From: Bacteroidales bacterium
Lineage (GTDB): Bacteria; Bacteroidota; Bacteroidia; Bacteroidales; VadinHA17
NCBI GenBank assembly: GCA_016715075.1
Contig: JADKBK010000017.1
Location: 1 to 64,000, forward strand
DNA length: 64,000 bases
Direction of reading: 5' to 3'
The notes beneath the pieces were generated by a model. It saw only the letters and a program-made list of their open reading frames with translations. It was not told the DNA's origin and ran no database searches. Positions within the stretch are counted from its first letter, which is position 1. Every line of letters starts with the position of its first letter. The position numbers were made by a program, and so were the translations under genes. Positions 43,877-53,112 of this stretch are shown here, piece after piece.

Positions 43877-45667
43877 TTAAAACTTAAACTCCACCTGCAC
43901 CTTCATCTGAACCGGAACAGGTTTGCCTTTCTGCGTTCCAGGTATCCAGTCGGGCATACTGCTGATTACCCTTTTTGCCTCTGCATCAAGAAGAGGATTC
44001 ACTGAGTTAATTACCTGGACATCCATAATTTTCCCTGAAGCAGTCACCAGAAAACCAACATTAACTGAACCCATGATCTTCTTATTATATGCTTCCCCCG
44101 GATATTTGAGGTTTTCACTAATCCAGCTTTTTAAAGCTTCCCTGCCCCCTCCCGGGAATTCAGGAAGTTCTTCTATAACGACAAACAGATCATTATTAGC
44201 CTTTTGATCACTTAATTGTTCAGCTGCCTCCACTGCAGATACCTTCTTCTTTTCAGCCGTAGCGGCTTTAGTTTTTGAAGTAATCTCTATCACCCCATTC
44301 TTTCCCTTATCTCCGTATTTATCAGTAGCAGATTTGTCCTTGAGTACATTGATCGATGCAATGGTTTCCGGATCGATGGCCTCGACATCGATATCTTTGA
44401 TGGCACCGTCAAGGACAACGAGAGGAGGAGGTCCCCCGTTTGTGTCTTTTATTTTCACAGGAGGTGGCGGAGGAGGAGGTGGCGGAGGAGGTACTCCAAC
44501 GGATGATTTCAGATAGCTTATGGTGTCCTTCACCATTGCTATAGTCATATCTTTGACAAAATTCGCCTTAATGACTTTTGATTTATATCCGACAAAGGAA
44601 ACAACAATTGCAGATTCATCAGGAACATTTATGATGCTGAACTTCCCTTTTGAATCTGATGAAGCTCCTAAAGTGGTTCCCATTACAATCACTGAAGCTC
44701 CGGGTAAGGGACTTCCACTCTCCTCAACAACTGTCCCGTTTATTTTTTTGTCAGAAGTCTTTGCAACACTATTCTGGATTCCAGGATTATCTTTTTGCTG
44801 AGCATACTGATAATCAGGTTTTGCAAAAGCGTAAAAGACAATTGCAAAAACAGGAAGAATAAAGAGTATCTTCATTTTCCTGTATGGTGAACTTATTATA
44901 TTTTTCATCATTGTAAATCTTTTTTTATTAACTGAATAATTGAATGAATTCACCAGGCTGATGACTGGGGCGCCAACAATCTGGTTTAACAGAGCTGCCC
45001 TGTAAATTGCCGGGTCAGATGTCCGCTGCAGCGCCACCTTATCAGCAATATATTCATGGTTCTGTCTTACAAGCCGGATGTAGATCCAGATCACAGGATT
45101 AAACCACTGCAATACACAAAGCAACTGAACAAGCATCAGGTCGAACCAGTGCTTCTGCCGTATATGCACCATCTCATGATTCATTATCTCCCTCATCTCT
45201 ATTTCTGTAACTGAAGGATTGACAAAAACATAGGAGAAAAATGAAAATGCAGATTCATAATCGGCAGTTTTTACAAGCTTCACCGGATGGGAAGTATCGA
45301 TTCCGGCCTTACTGATGACTTTGAGAAGTGATCTTCCCTGTTTGATTATCATAAATGCCACAAACAGCAATCCTGACAGATAGAGATATAATAACACAAG
45401 GTGAAAATCAGGTTTGCTGATGCTGACTGTTGTATTCTGAACTGCGCCTGCGATCTGAATTTCAGCCTGGCTGTCACTGACAGCCGGAAGCATTACCCTG
45501 TAACTCACAGTTATAAAGGGAAAAACAAGAGCTGCCAGGATCCCTGATAAAAGGAATAACCTGTTAAGTTCAAAAAATCTCTCATCCCGAAGAAAAAGAA
45601 TATAAACCAGTGCAAAACCGGTAAGCCAGGCAACTGACTTGACAAGATATAAGGCAAGTGTTTCCAT
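43877..45667 (-). CDS. BlaR1-like M56 metallopeptidase with carboxypeptidase-regulatory and TonB-like domains
   Basis: The protein has 596 residues. Residues 1-110 have three or four membrane segments; the M56 zinc motif HEMVH is at 164-168 with a likely third ligand in NHEYIADK (Glu205). A fourth membrane segment is near 265-282. Then come a carboxypeptidase-D regulatory-like domain (305-385), an 11-residue proline run (393-403), a short plug-like part (GDKGKNGVIEITS) and a C-terminal TonB domain (about 500-596, PEFPGGGREAL, KYPGEAYNKKIMGSVNV). BlaR1 proteins sense a signal and cleave the repressor BlaI; this one has no penicillin-binding sensor, and the TonB domain suggests another signal or an energy role. 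It overlaps blaI by one base. Confidence 0.88.
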   Translation of the reverse strand: METLALYLVKSVAWLTGFALVYILFLRDERFFELNRLFLLSGILAALVFPFITVSYRVMLPAVSDSQAEIQIAGAVQNTTVSISKPDFHLVLLYLYLSGLLFVAFMIIKQGRSLLKVISKAGIDTSHPVKLVKTADYESAFSFFSYVFVNPSVTEIEMREIMNHEMVHIRQKHWFDLMLVQLLCVLQWFNPVIWIYIRLVRQNHEYIADKVALQRTSDPAIYRAALLNQIVGAPVISLVNSFNYSVNKKRFTMMKNIISSPYRKMKILFILPVFAIVFYAFAKPDYQYAQQKDNPGIQNSVAKTSDKKINGTVVEESGSPLPGASVIVMGTTLGASSDSKGKFSIINVPDESAIVVSFVGYKSKVIKANFVKDMTIAMVKDTISYLKSSVGVPPPPPPPPPPPVKIKDTNGGPPPLVVLDGAIKDIDVEAIDPETIASINVLKDKSATDKYGDKGKNGVIEITSKTKAATAEKKKVSAVEAAEQLSDQKANNDLFVVIEELPEFPGGGREALKSWISENLKYPGEAYNKKIMGSVNVGFLVTASGKIMDVQVINSVNPLLDAEAKRVISSMPDWIPGTQKGKPVPVQMKVQVEFKF

Positions 45668-46044
45668 TATTTCCGTTTTCTGTCTTGTGATAATTCAGTT
45701 TTTGCTGCCTCGAGCAAATCATCGAGTTCCTTTACTGTCAGATCTTTTTCCCTGGCAAAGAATGATGCCATTGCCGGGAATGAGTTATTGAAATAGTTCT
45801 CCAGCAGTCCGAACAGCTGGCTTTTAGAGTAATTGCTCTTTGAGATCAACGGATAATAAAGATGAACATTTCCGTATGCCTTATGGCCTACATGTCCCTT
45901 TTTCTCGAGAACCCTCAAAACCGTCGACACTGTATTGCGTGCCGGTTTCGGGTCCGGAAAACTATCGCGGATATCCTTTACGAGACCGGTCTCCCTGTCC
46001 CATAAGATCTGCATCACCTGTTCTTCTGCCTTAGTAAGTTGCAT
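45667..46044 (-). CDS. BlaI/MecI/CopY family transcriptional repressor
   Basis: The protein has 125 residues. The N-terminal winged helix (LTKAEEQVMQILWDRETGLV then NTVSTVLRVLEKKGHV) and C-terminal dimerisation region (LEELLEAAK-like, here LDDLLEAAKTELS) match BlaI. BlaI repressors bind dyad operators and are cleaved by their BlaR partner. Its stop overlaps the start of the M56 peptidase gene (TAATG), so the two are one operon. Three stacked dyads at 46263-46324 are the likely operator, although a 190-bp tandem repeat lies between them and the start codon. Confidence 0.92.
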   Translation of the reverse strand: MQLTKAEEQVMQILWDRETGLVKDIRDSFPDPKPARNTVSTVLRVLEKKGHVGHKAYGNVHLYYPLISKSNYSKSQLFGLLENYFNNSFPAMASFFAREKDLTVKELDDLLEAAKTELSQDRKRK

Positions 46045-46076
46045 TTTCTGATGTACTTAGTTTGTGTTATTCAATT

Positions 46077-46236
46077 CCTGGTGCTGGGTGCTGGGTGCTG
46101 GTGCTGGGGGGTTCTTGGTGCTTGGTTTTGGGTGCTTGGTTCTTGGTTCTGGGTGCTTGGTGCTGGTTGATTTGTTTAAGTTATAATTTTTATTACCCAG
46201 AACCCAGTACCCAGTACCTAGTACCCAGTACCCGTT
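46077..46236. repeat. GGTGCTGGGTGCTGG tandem with facing CCCAGTACC tandem
   Basis: Tandem GGTGCTGG/TTCTTGG units (46080-46165) face CCAGTACCCAGTACC units (46196-46234), able to fold into a long imperfect hairpin. It lies inside the blaI leader. Confidence 0.75.
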
Positions 46237-46262
46237 TTAATCAATCCTTCAACACAAAGATA

Positions 46263-46324
46263 TGACTATTTTTATAGTCACGCAAATATTTTGCGATAAA
46301 AATGACTATTTATTTAGTCATTTT
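46263..46324 (-). promoter_or_regulatory. three stacked dyads, probable BlaI operator region
   Basis: Dyad 1: TGACTAT-TTTT-ATAGTCA (46263-46280). Dyad 2: CGCAAA-TAT-TTTGCG (46281-46295). Dyad 3: AAAATGACTA-TTTATT-TAGTCATTTT (46299-46324). Dyads 1 and 3 share TGACTA/TAGTCA half-sites and their centres are 40 bp apart, near four turns of the helix. They lie upstream of the blaI operon, in the place expected for its operator. Confidence 0.55.
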
Positions 46325-46499
46325 TATAACTGGCTTATATTCTGATTATTAAAGTCCGCTATTCTATCTTACCGATGGTGTGGATATCCACTCGTGACAA
46401 AAATCGATGAAATCCATTAACCGCAAAGTGCTCCAACTATGAAATATATGAACTTCAAGATTAATAACTTAATAGAGAATTGAACATTCCTTCTCATTT

Positions 46500-47041
46500 A
46501 CCCCCTTCCCCCTAAAGGGGGTTCAAGAACTTCTATTATCTTGATTTCAAGCCCCCTTCAGGGGGTTGGGGGTTAAAAATGATGAAAAAAAGATCTGGTA
46601 TTGAAGTAGAAGAGTTATATAGAGCGCAAAGTTTCAACGCAAAGTACGCGGAGGAGCTATTCCATCTGCTGGCGCTCTGCATTTTATACTTTGTGCATCC
46701 CTTTGTGAAGCCCTTAGAGTCCTTTGTGTTTAATATATAATTAATTAAACCCCGCTGGCACGGATTTGCAATCCGTGCCATTCAAATAAAAAAAATATTT
46801 TGGAATTATAATCTGCAGGTGAAAAAAACCGTATTGGCACGGGTTACAAACCCGCGCCAGCACAGGGTTCTGCACGCCCAGCTGGCGCGGATTTGCAATC
46901 CGTGCCAAAACAAATACGATAAGTCAACTCCCCGAGCGTGGTCCTGATATCCCACCGCTGGCGCGGTCACGATAACTATCGGGATGCAATCCGTGCCAAA
47001 ATTTTCAAATATCATAGGCACGGATCACAGATCCGCGCCAA
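46500..47041. repeat. GC-rich hairpin and GGCACGG/CCGTGCC repeat cluster
   Basis: This gap of about 800 bp after the operator holds a CCCCCTTAGGGG-type hairpin (46500-46576), then a scrap of the 'CAAAGTACG/CTTTGTG' kind (46620-46735) with no clear gene, then a cluster of palindromes such as GGCACGGATT-TGC-AATCCGTGCC at 46757-46779 continuing to 47041. The stretch 46325-46500 is A/T-rich and I see nothing in it. Confidence 0.75.
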
Positions 47042-47132
47042 CGGCCACTTCGCCGAACCTAGTTAACGCCACTGACCATATTTGGATTTTTTTGATTAAT
47101 TTGCACCTTATAAATCCATTAATAATAATACA

Positions 47133-47864
47133 ATGAAAAGAAACATTATTTTATCATGCATGGCATTGATGCTCATCGCTATGCCCGCTATCGGTCAGGA
47201 TGCCAATAAACTGACTGCTCAGGAGAAGAAAGACGGCTGGGTACTCCTGTTCAACGGAAAGGATTTCAGCGGCTGGAGGCAATGCAACGGAACAGCAATG
47301 CCGAAAAACTGGGTAATTGAAGATAACGCCATGAAAGTCATCATCGGAGAAGGAAAAAAACCTGGTGAAGGTGCAAACGGTGATATCCTGTATAGTGATA
47401 AGAAATTTAAAAACTTTGAAATTTCAATTGACTGGAAAGCCAGCAAAATGGCAAACTCAGGAATATTCTTCAATGTGCGTGAAGTCCCCGGGAAACCAAT
47501 TTACTATGCTTCTCCTGAGATTCAGGTTCTTGACAATGCCGATGCAACAGACAATAAGGTTGACAGTCACCTCGCAGGATCACTTTATGATATGATTGCA
47601 GCCGATCCGAAGACAGTTCATCCCGCCGGCCAGTGGAATACAATCGTTATCCGCGTTCAGAACGGTAAAGTAACTCATATTCAGAACGGTGTTAAGGTTG
47701 TTGAATATGAACTATGGACTCCAGCCTGGGATGCGCTGGTGGCAAACAGTAAATTCAAGACTTTCCCCGGATTCACTGAAGGAATTGCCAAAGAAGGATT
47801 TATAGGTCTGCAGGACCATGGATATCCTGTATGGTTCAGGAATATAAAAATTCACGAACTTTAG
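47133..47864 (+). CDS. DUF1080 (3-keto-disaccharide hydrolase-like) exported protein
   Basis: The protein has 243 residues with a signal peptide (MKRNIILSCMALMLIAMPAIG). The DUF1080 domain, a concanavalin-like jelly roll, is complete: GWVLLFNGKDFSGWR, DILYSDKKFKNFEISIDWK, NSGIFFNVRE and a final GYPVWFRNIKI. Some members hydrolyse 3-keto-glycosides, others may only bind glycans. It lies 60 bp before an alpha/beta hydrolase on the same strand, and both may act on plant- or algal-type carbohydrate. Substrate unknown. Confidence 0.9.
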   Translation: MKRNIILSCMALMLIAMPAIGQDANKLTAQEKKDGWVLLFNGKDFSGWRQCNGTAMPKNWVIEDNAMKVIIGEGKKPGEGANGDILYSDKKFKNFEISIDWKASKMANSGIFFNVREVPGKPIYYASPEIQVLDNADATDNKVDSHLAGSLYDMIAADPKTVHPAGQWNTIVIRVQNGKVTHIQNGVKVVEYELWTPAWDALVANSKFKTFPGFTEGIAKEGFIGLQDHGYPVWFRNIKIHEL

Positions 47865-47923
47865 GAATACATTCTGCGGTAATTGTCCCCATGATAGCCT
47901 GATTATCATGAAAATAAAATATT

Positions 47924-49003
47924 ATGAAAAATTATAACCCATCTGCACGGCGCCAGAACCGCCGTGCTTTTTTACAATCAAATGCCATCCTTGGCCTTGG
48001 TGCCTTCACTACGGGTATGGTGATGAACGGTTCCTGCACATCCAATAAACCTGCAGCAGCTGAAACTCCTTCAGAAGATCTGCTGTCAAGATACCAGGAA
48101 TGCCTCGGAGGACCATTCCCGGCACCTGTACCTCTCAATCCTCAGCTCAGGGAGACAATTAAAAAAGATGGCTATCGCATCGAGTCAATAACTTATGATG
48201 TTCAGCCGGGGGAAAAGATCCCTGCTCTGATACTTATTCCTGACAATGTAACTTCCGCCAACCCTGCTCCGGGAATTTGTGTCTGGCATCAGCATAACGG
48301 GGAGTATCATCTTGGTAAATCCGAACCGGCCGGACTGGCAGGAAACCCGATGCACCATACTGCAGTTGCACTTGTAAGAGAGGGTTATGTCGTCCTCTGC
48401 CCCGATTCCCTCTGCTTTGAAGAGCGGCAGGATCCGACCGGGATACTTCAGAGAGGTGACTATGAAAGGTTCGAGTTCCTGTACCAGCTTGAAAGGGGCC
48501 GCAGTCTCGCATGGAAAGATATCCTTGACATGATGCAGTCTGTCTCGATGCTGTGTGAGCGTCCGGAGGTGAACCCGGCCCTCATAGGCTGCTATGGACA
48601 TTCCATGGGTTCAACACATTCATGGTTGGTTGGACCGCTGGAGCCACGGCTTAAATGTGTGATTGGCAACTGTTGCCTTCCCACATATGAAGCAATTGAG
48701 GAGACTCATATTCTGCACTGCTTTCCGAATTTTGTCCCGGGATGGCTCAGGTATGGCGATACTCCTGAAATCGCATCACTAATTGCCCCGAGAGCTCTCC
48801 ATCTTAATTTCGGAGAAAATGATTCCGGCAGTCCTATTGAATCGGTAAAACGAGGATTGTCAAGGATTGCCGAAGTCTATAAACAGAAAAATGCACCGGG
48901 CAATTTTACAAGCTTTATCGAACCAGGGGCAGAACATGTTCTTTCAGAAGCCATGTGGCAGCAGGTGAAAGAGTGTTTTGCACGGCATCTTAAATCTGCC
49001 TGA
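47924..49003 (+). CDS. Tat-exported alpha/beta hydrolase (dienelactone hydrolase-like)
   Basis: The protein has 359 residues. Residues 11-17 (QNRRAFLQ) and the following hydrophobic stretch look like a twin-arginine signal, with a Cys at the end of it (NGSC) that could also be lipidated. The hydrolase fold has the nucleophile elbow GHSMGS, an acidic part in NFGENDSGSP and a late His (GAEHVLS), giving a Ser-Asp-His triad. Relatives cleave esters such as acetylated or feruloylated sugars. Together with the DUF1080 gene 60 bp upstream it suggests a small carbohydrate operon; the true substrate is unknown. Confidence 0.85.
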   Translation: MKNYNPSARRQNRRAFLQSNAILGLGAFTTGMVMNGSCTSNKPAAAETPSEDLLSRYQECLGGPFPAPVPLNPQLRETIKKDGYRIESITYDVQPGEKIPALILIPDNVTSANPAPGICVWHQHNGEYHLGKSEPAGLAGNPMHHTAVALVREGYVVLCPDSLCFEERQDPTGILQRGDYERFEFLYQLERGRSLAWKDILDMMQSVSMLCERPEVNPALIGCYGHSMGSTHSWLVGPLEPRLKCVIGNCCLPTYEAIEETHILHCFPNFVPGWLRYGDTPEIASLIAPRALHLNFGENDSGSPIESVKRGLSRIAEVYKQKNAPGNFTSFIEPGAEHVLSEAMWQQVKECFARHLKSA

Positions 49004-49097
49004 AACCAACCTTTTATAACCTGGAAGATATACGTTTCTGACTGTCACCTCCGTTGACAGTATGAATTGTAAAACGGATTAACTTTTGGTGATCACA

Positions 49098-49499
49098 ATG
49101 AAAAGAAAGCATTTGCTTGTTACTGCCTCAATTTTCCTGATACTAACAGGAATATTGAGAGGCATCGGAGGTATAGCTCTATTAATAAAAGGTAGTCAAC
49201 TTGCAACCAATATCACAATAATTGCCAATGTTTTACAGATCAGGTTGGTTGCAATCGGATTAATATCTCTTTGTGCATTGCTAATCTATGCAGGAATTAA
49301 TCTACTCCGAAAAAACACTTATAGAAGCTGGTATTTTTGCTTTATACTTTTATGCCTGTTCCTCCTGGGGGGAGCATTAAATGGTTATATACTCTTTGGA
49401 CATCCGGTTGATCAGGGACAAACAACCAATTTTTTAGCAGTAATCATAATAGGGCTCTTGCTTATTTTGGGAAGACCAGCTCTAAAAGAAAGGAGCTGA
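49098..49499 (+). CDS. small four-helix membrane protein, unknown function
   Basis: The protein has 133 residues from ATG 49098; an in-frame TTG at 49086 adds four residues. Four membrane segments are seen: about 7-28, 38-58, 70-90 and 105-125. I recognise no motif. It stands alone between the hydrolase gene and a weakly coding stretch. Function unknown. Confidence 0.65.
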   Translation: MKRKHLLVTASIFLILTGILRGIGGIALLIKGSQLATNITIIANVLQIRLVAIGLISLCALLIYAGINLLRKNTYRSWYFCFILLCLFLLGGALNGYILFGHPVDQGQTTNFLAVIIIGLLLILGRPALKERS

Positions 49500-49693
49500 A
49501 TCAGGATTTTGGGTAATTATCCATTTTGTAGATTCCTCATTTCTTAATGTATAGCCAATATCATATGATTTTTTTTCATTAGCCCGGGGTGTGAATACCA
49601 CCAACATTTTGCAGCTCTGAAGGAGTTGAATACCAGGAAAGAAATCTCCTGGGTTGTATGGATTATTAAGATAAATCAACTTGCTGCAATTCT
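49482..49693 (-). pseudogene. possible remnant of a protein-coding gene
   Basis: The frame reads SQNCSKLIYLNNPYNPGDF, then LLQSCKMLVVFTPRANEKKS and STKWIITQNPD. This has natural protein composition but lacks a start codon on its own frame, and ends in an overlap with the membrane protein gene. It may be the end of a decayed gene or chance. The rest of this 326-bp gap (49694-49825) holds nothing recognisable. Confidence 0.25.
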
Positions 49694-49825
49694 GACTTGT
49701 TCATTTATTGAATATTGTTTAACTTTAATTCGATGGTGATAGCTAAAATCAGGGTGTTTCCTCTTATGATGTCTGATTCGATTCATTGTACCAAAATATT
49801 TCCGTTACAATTAAATTCTTTATAA

Positions 49826-50890
49826 ATGAAAAAAACAATTTTTCTGGTAGTATTCTTAAATATCTTCCTGAATGGCTACAATCAGATAATAAGCGGAACT
49901 ATTCTTGACAAGGAAACAAACAACCCGATTACTTACGCAACCATTTATTTTGAGGGAACCTCCATTGCATCACTTACAGATGCACAGGGTAATTTTAAAC
50001 TGGATATAAGGCAAACCTCCACGATGCCATTAACAATCAGTGCCCTGGGATATTATTCTTTAAATGTCAATGATTATTTATCTGAAAAACATCTTGTAGT
50101 ACATATGGTACCTAAAGTATTTGAATTGAAGGAAGTCTCTGTCGCAGCAAAGGGAAATCCAGGACTAAGAAAGAGAAATCTGGAAATATTCAAAAGGGAG
50201 TTTCTCGGGAGAACAAAAAATGCCAAAAAATGCGAAATAGTAAATGCTGACGATATCAAATTCATTAACAGTGTAAACAATGATACCTTAAAAGCATATT
50301 CCAGAAATCCATTAATTATCAATAATAAATCCCTTGGATATAGAATTACTTATTATCTGGATAAATTTGAATATATTAAATCACAGTCAATCAATCAACT
50401 GATTGGAGATTTTCTGTTTAATAATGATACAACATCATTTTTAGATGACCAAATGGTCGAACTCAGAAGAAATTATGCATATTTCGGATCAAAAATGCAC
50501 TTCTTCAGGGCTCTTTGGCAGAAAGATCTCAAATCAGAAGGATTTATCGTTAAAAACGGAGACAATGAACTTACTGAATCAGAGCTTATCAGATATCAGG
50601 TTAGCCTGGATCCCAATAACGCTAAAAAATATGTGTATTATTCCAATCACCTTCCGGCAATACTGACAATATCCTATGAACCAGCTCAGGCTGAGAGCAG
50701 TATGGATATTTTGCATAACAACATATATTTTAATCAAAACGGATATTTTCAGGGACATAATATAATCTGGCAGGGAGAGATGGCACTGACCGGAATTGCT
50801 GATTTACTCCCCTACGATTTTAAGCCGACATGTGATGTAAAGCAGTTGTATATTTCAAAACTGGGTGCCCCCCTTAACCGGAATAAATGA
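49826..50890 (+). CDS. exported carboxypeptidase-regulatory-like domain protein
   Basis: The protein has 354 residues with a signal peptide (MKKTIFLVVFLNIFLNGYNQ). Residues 22-105 are a carboxypeptidase-D regulatory-like domain (SGTILDKETNNPITYATIYF, TDAQGNFKLDI, ISALGYYSL), the same module that starts many TonB-dependent receptors. Residues 110-354 (RKRNLEIFKREFLGRTKNAKK) have no motif I recognise, but this combined layout is common among Bacteroidota outer-surface proteins. It stands alone, and its base use is more A/T-rich than its neighbours. Function unknown. Confidence 0.8.
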   Translation: MKKTIFLVVFLNIFLNGYNQIISGTILDKETNNPITYATIYFEGTSIASLTDAQGNFKLDIRQTSTMPLTISALGYYSLNVNDYLSEKHLVVHMVPKVFELKEVSVAAKGNPGLRKRNLEIFKREFLGRTKNAKKCEIVNADDIKFINSVNNDTLKAYSRNPLIINNKSLGYRITYYLDKFEYIKSQSINQLIGDFLFNNDTTSFLDDQMVELRRNYAYFGSKMHFFRALWQKDLKSEGFIVKNGDNELTESELIRYQVSLDPNNAKKYVYYSNHLPAILTISYEPAQAESSMDILHNNIYFNQNGYFQGHNIIWQGEMALTGIADLLPYDFKPTCDVKQLYISKLGAPLNRNK

Positions 50891-51157
50891 AATATTAGCA
50901 AGGCAATCTGGCCTCCTTGTTAAGTCCAGATAAGTGGATGGTTTCTTCCTCAGAAGAAGGGTCTCAAGCCTGTTCAAAGATGGTCTTACATATACTCTTT
51001 CATCTTCTATATAGACAAATTTTACCAATGCTTTATATTTTTATACTCTCCACGAAAATTTTTCATAATTTTAACATCTTCTAAAAAATAACATTCATCA
51101 GCAATTCTGAATATTTTGGCACTTTTATTGATGCATCTGATACATTAATCTTCCACA

Positions 51158-51850
51158 ATGATCCAGCTTAAAAACATTCATAAAACTTACTATATCGGAC
51201 AGAACAGCCTGCATGTGCTGAAAGGTGTCGATATGCATATCGAAAAAGGTGAAATGATTTCCATTATGGGCTCATCAGGTTCTGGCAAGTCGACTCTTCT
51301 TAATGTTATCGGTATCCTCGACAACTATGATGATGGTGAGTTTATCCTTGACGGGAAGCTTATCAGGGATCTGAATGAAACCCAGGCTGCAAAACTAAGA
51401 AACAAAACCCTTGGATTTGTATTCCAGAGTTTTAACCTGATCACCTTTAAAAATGCACTCGAAAATGTTGCGCTTCCGTTATATTACCAGGGTGTAAAAC
51501 GAAAAAAGCGGAATATTATCGCAATGGAATACCTCGATAAGGTTGGTCTCCGTGATTGGGCCAACCATCTGCCAAGCGAACTGTCGGGAGGACAAAAGCA
51601 GCGCGTAGCTATAGCACGTGCATTAATAGCAAAACCCAAAGTCATTCTTGCCGACGAACCAACAGGCGCCCTGGATTCCCAGACATCCCTTGAAGTGATG
51701 GATATGCTACGCGAGGTTAATCAGACCGGGATTACTGTTATAATCGTTACACACGAACACGATATTTCAATGCTTACTGACAGGATCATCCGTATCAGGG
51801 ATGGAGTGATCGGTGAAAATATAATTGTAGAAAAGCTGAACCAGAATTAG
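51158..51850 (+). CDS. MacB-type ABC transporter ATP-binding protein
   Basis: The protein has 230 residues, the normal length. Walker A is GSSGSGKST, the signature LSGGQKQRVAIARAL, Walker B VILADEPTGALD, and the H-loop VTHEHD. The family (MacB/LolD/FtsE type) drives export of peptides, lipoproteins or antibiotics together with FtsX-like permeases. It is the first of four genes on one strand, followed at 18 bp by the first permease. The 267 bp upstream hold only A/T-rich DNA. Substrate unknown. Confidence 0.95.
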   Translation: MIQLKNIHKTYYIGQNSLHVLKGVDMHIEKGEMISIMGSSGSGKSTLLNVIGILDNYDDGEFILDGKLIRDLNETQAAKLRNKTLGFVFQSFNLITFKNALENVALPLYYQGVKRKKRNIIAMEYLDKVGLRDWANHLPSELSGGQKQRVAIARALIAKPKVILADEPTGALDSQTSLEVMDMLREVNQTGITVIIVTHEHDISMLTDRIIRIRDGVIGENIIVEKLNQN

Positions 51851-51868
51851 CCATTTAATTAAAAGTAT

Positions 51869-53098
51869 ATGTTTGATCTCGATAAATGGCAGGAGATTTT
51901 TGCAACCATAAGGAAAAATAAGCTTCGTACCTTCCTTACAGGATTCAGTGTTGCCTGGGGAATTTTCATGCTTATAGTGCTGCTTGGTTCGGGAAATGGT
52001 CTGCAGAATGGAATAGAGTACCAGTTTCAGTCAGATGCAACAAATACCATCTGGTTGCATCCCGGCTCTACAACAATGGCATTCAAAGGGATGAAACCCG
52101 GGAGGCAGATAAATTTCACAAACGAAGATTATACATTTGTCAAGGAAAATATCCCCGGCATTGAAGAAATATCAGCCAGGTATTATTTCTGGGAAAACCG
52201 TATAATCTCCTATAAGAAACAATTCGGTTCATTTGATCTCATCTGTGTACATCCGGATATGCAGGTGATCGAGAAGATTGTCATTGATCAGGGAAGGCTG
52301 CTGAACCAGGTTGACCAGCAGAGGAACAGGAAAGTGGTAATAATTGGTCTTCCCGTAAAAGAGGCATTGTTTAAGAACGGAGAAAATCCTCTGGGGGAAT
52401 ATATAAGAGTAAATGGCGTCCCGTTTAAAGTTGTAGGTGTATTTACAGACCGGAATGACCGCGATCAGCAGAGACTTTATCTCCCTATTTCAACTGCACA
52501 AATGATATTTAACGGAGGAAACAAGATTCATAATCTGACTATCTCCACAAATATTTCGGTTAAGGAAAGTGAAGCGCTCGAACAGACACTCCGTACTAAA
52601 CTGGCCAAGCTTCACCGCTTCAACAGTGAAGATAAATCTGCTCTTTATATTGGTAATACAATCAAGGAGTTTAAACAATTTCAGAATATGTTTATGGGTA
52701 TTAAACTGTTCGTGACTGTAATCGGACTCTTCACAATCATTGCCGGGGTAGTAGGGGTAAGCAATATAATGATTATCGTTGTTAATGAACGGACCAAGGA
52801 AATCGGTATCCGTAAAGCCATCGGGGCAACTCCATGGTCGGTAATTTTCCTCATCATATTTGAATCAGTGATAATTACAGCATTTGCTGGTTATATCGGT
52901 CTGGTTAGCGGAATAGGTTTGCTTGAACTTGTGAATAAGTTTATGCCTGCCAGTGATTTTTTCAGGAGCCCGGAAGTAGATTTTAACATTGCAGTAGCAG
53001 CTACCCTCGTTCTGGTTTTTTCAGGAATGCTCGCAGGATTATTCCCGGCCATCAAGGCTGCCAGGATCAGACCGGTTATCGCTTTACGTGACGAATAA
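51869..53098 (+). CDS. FtsX-like ABC transporter permease, first of pair
   Basis: The protein has 409 residues: an N-terminal membrane segment (about 20-42), a periplasmic MacB_PCD domain (45-270), and three C-terminal segments (about 283-307, 330-350, 372-395). Motifs: GVSNIMIIVVNERTKEIGIRKAIGATP, which here should be read as GVSNIMIIVV plus ERTKEIGIRKAIGATP, is the family's coupling region to the ATPase. It pairs with the next permease, and their first halves are clearly related by sequence (DKWQEI...SLRTF-type opening), so the pair arose by duplication. Confidence 0.93.
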   Translation: MFDLDKWQEIFATIRKNKLRTFLTGFSVAWGIFMLIVLLGSGNGLQNGIEYQFQSDATNTIWLHPGSTTMAFKGMKPGRQINFTNEDYTFVKENIPGIEEISARYYFWENRIISYKKQFGSFDLICVHPDMQVIEKIVIDQGRLLNQVDQQRNRKVVIIGLPVKEALFKNGENPLGEYIRVNGVPFKVVGVFTDRNDRDQQRLYLPISTAQMIFNGGNKIHNLTISTNISVKESEALEQTLRTKLAKLHRFNSEDKSALYIGNTIKEFKQFQNMFMGIKLFVTVIGLFTIIAGVVGVSNIMIIVVNERTKEIGIRKAIGATPWSVIFLIIFESVIITAFAGYIGLVSGIGLLELVNKFMPASDFFRSPEVDFNIAVAATLVLVFSGMLAGLFPAIKAARIRPVIALRDE

Positions 53099-53112
53099 CA
53101 GAAACAAACAGT

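Noticed and set aside
44334..44516. Plus frame ending in a poly-Gly run
   Set aside because: Antisense of the proline run of the M56 peptidase.
46536..46781. 81-codon minus frame upstream of blaI
   Set aside because: Lies across a hairpin repeat and a palindrome; no family features.
47091..47103. TTAATTTG-like motif before the DUF1080 gene
   Set aside because: Spacing inside the motif is one base short of TAnnTTTG, so it is not listed as a promoter.
51001..51157. Search for a promoter before the ABC operon
   Set aside because: A/T-rich stretch with TTTTGG and other partial motifs, but no TAnnTTTG at a sensible distance.
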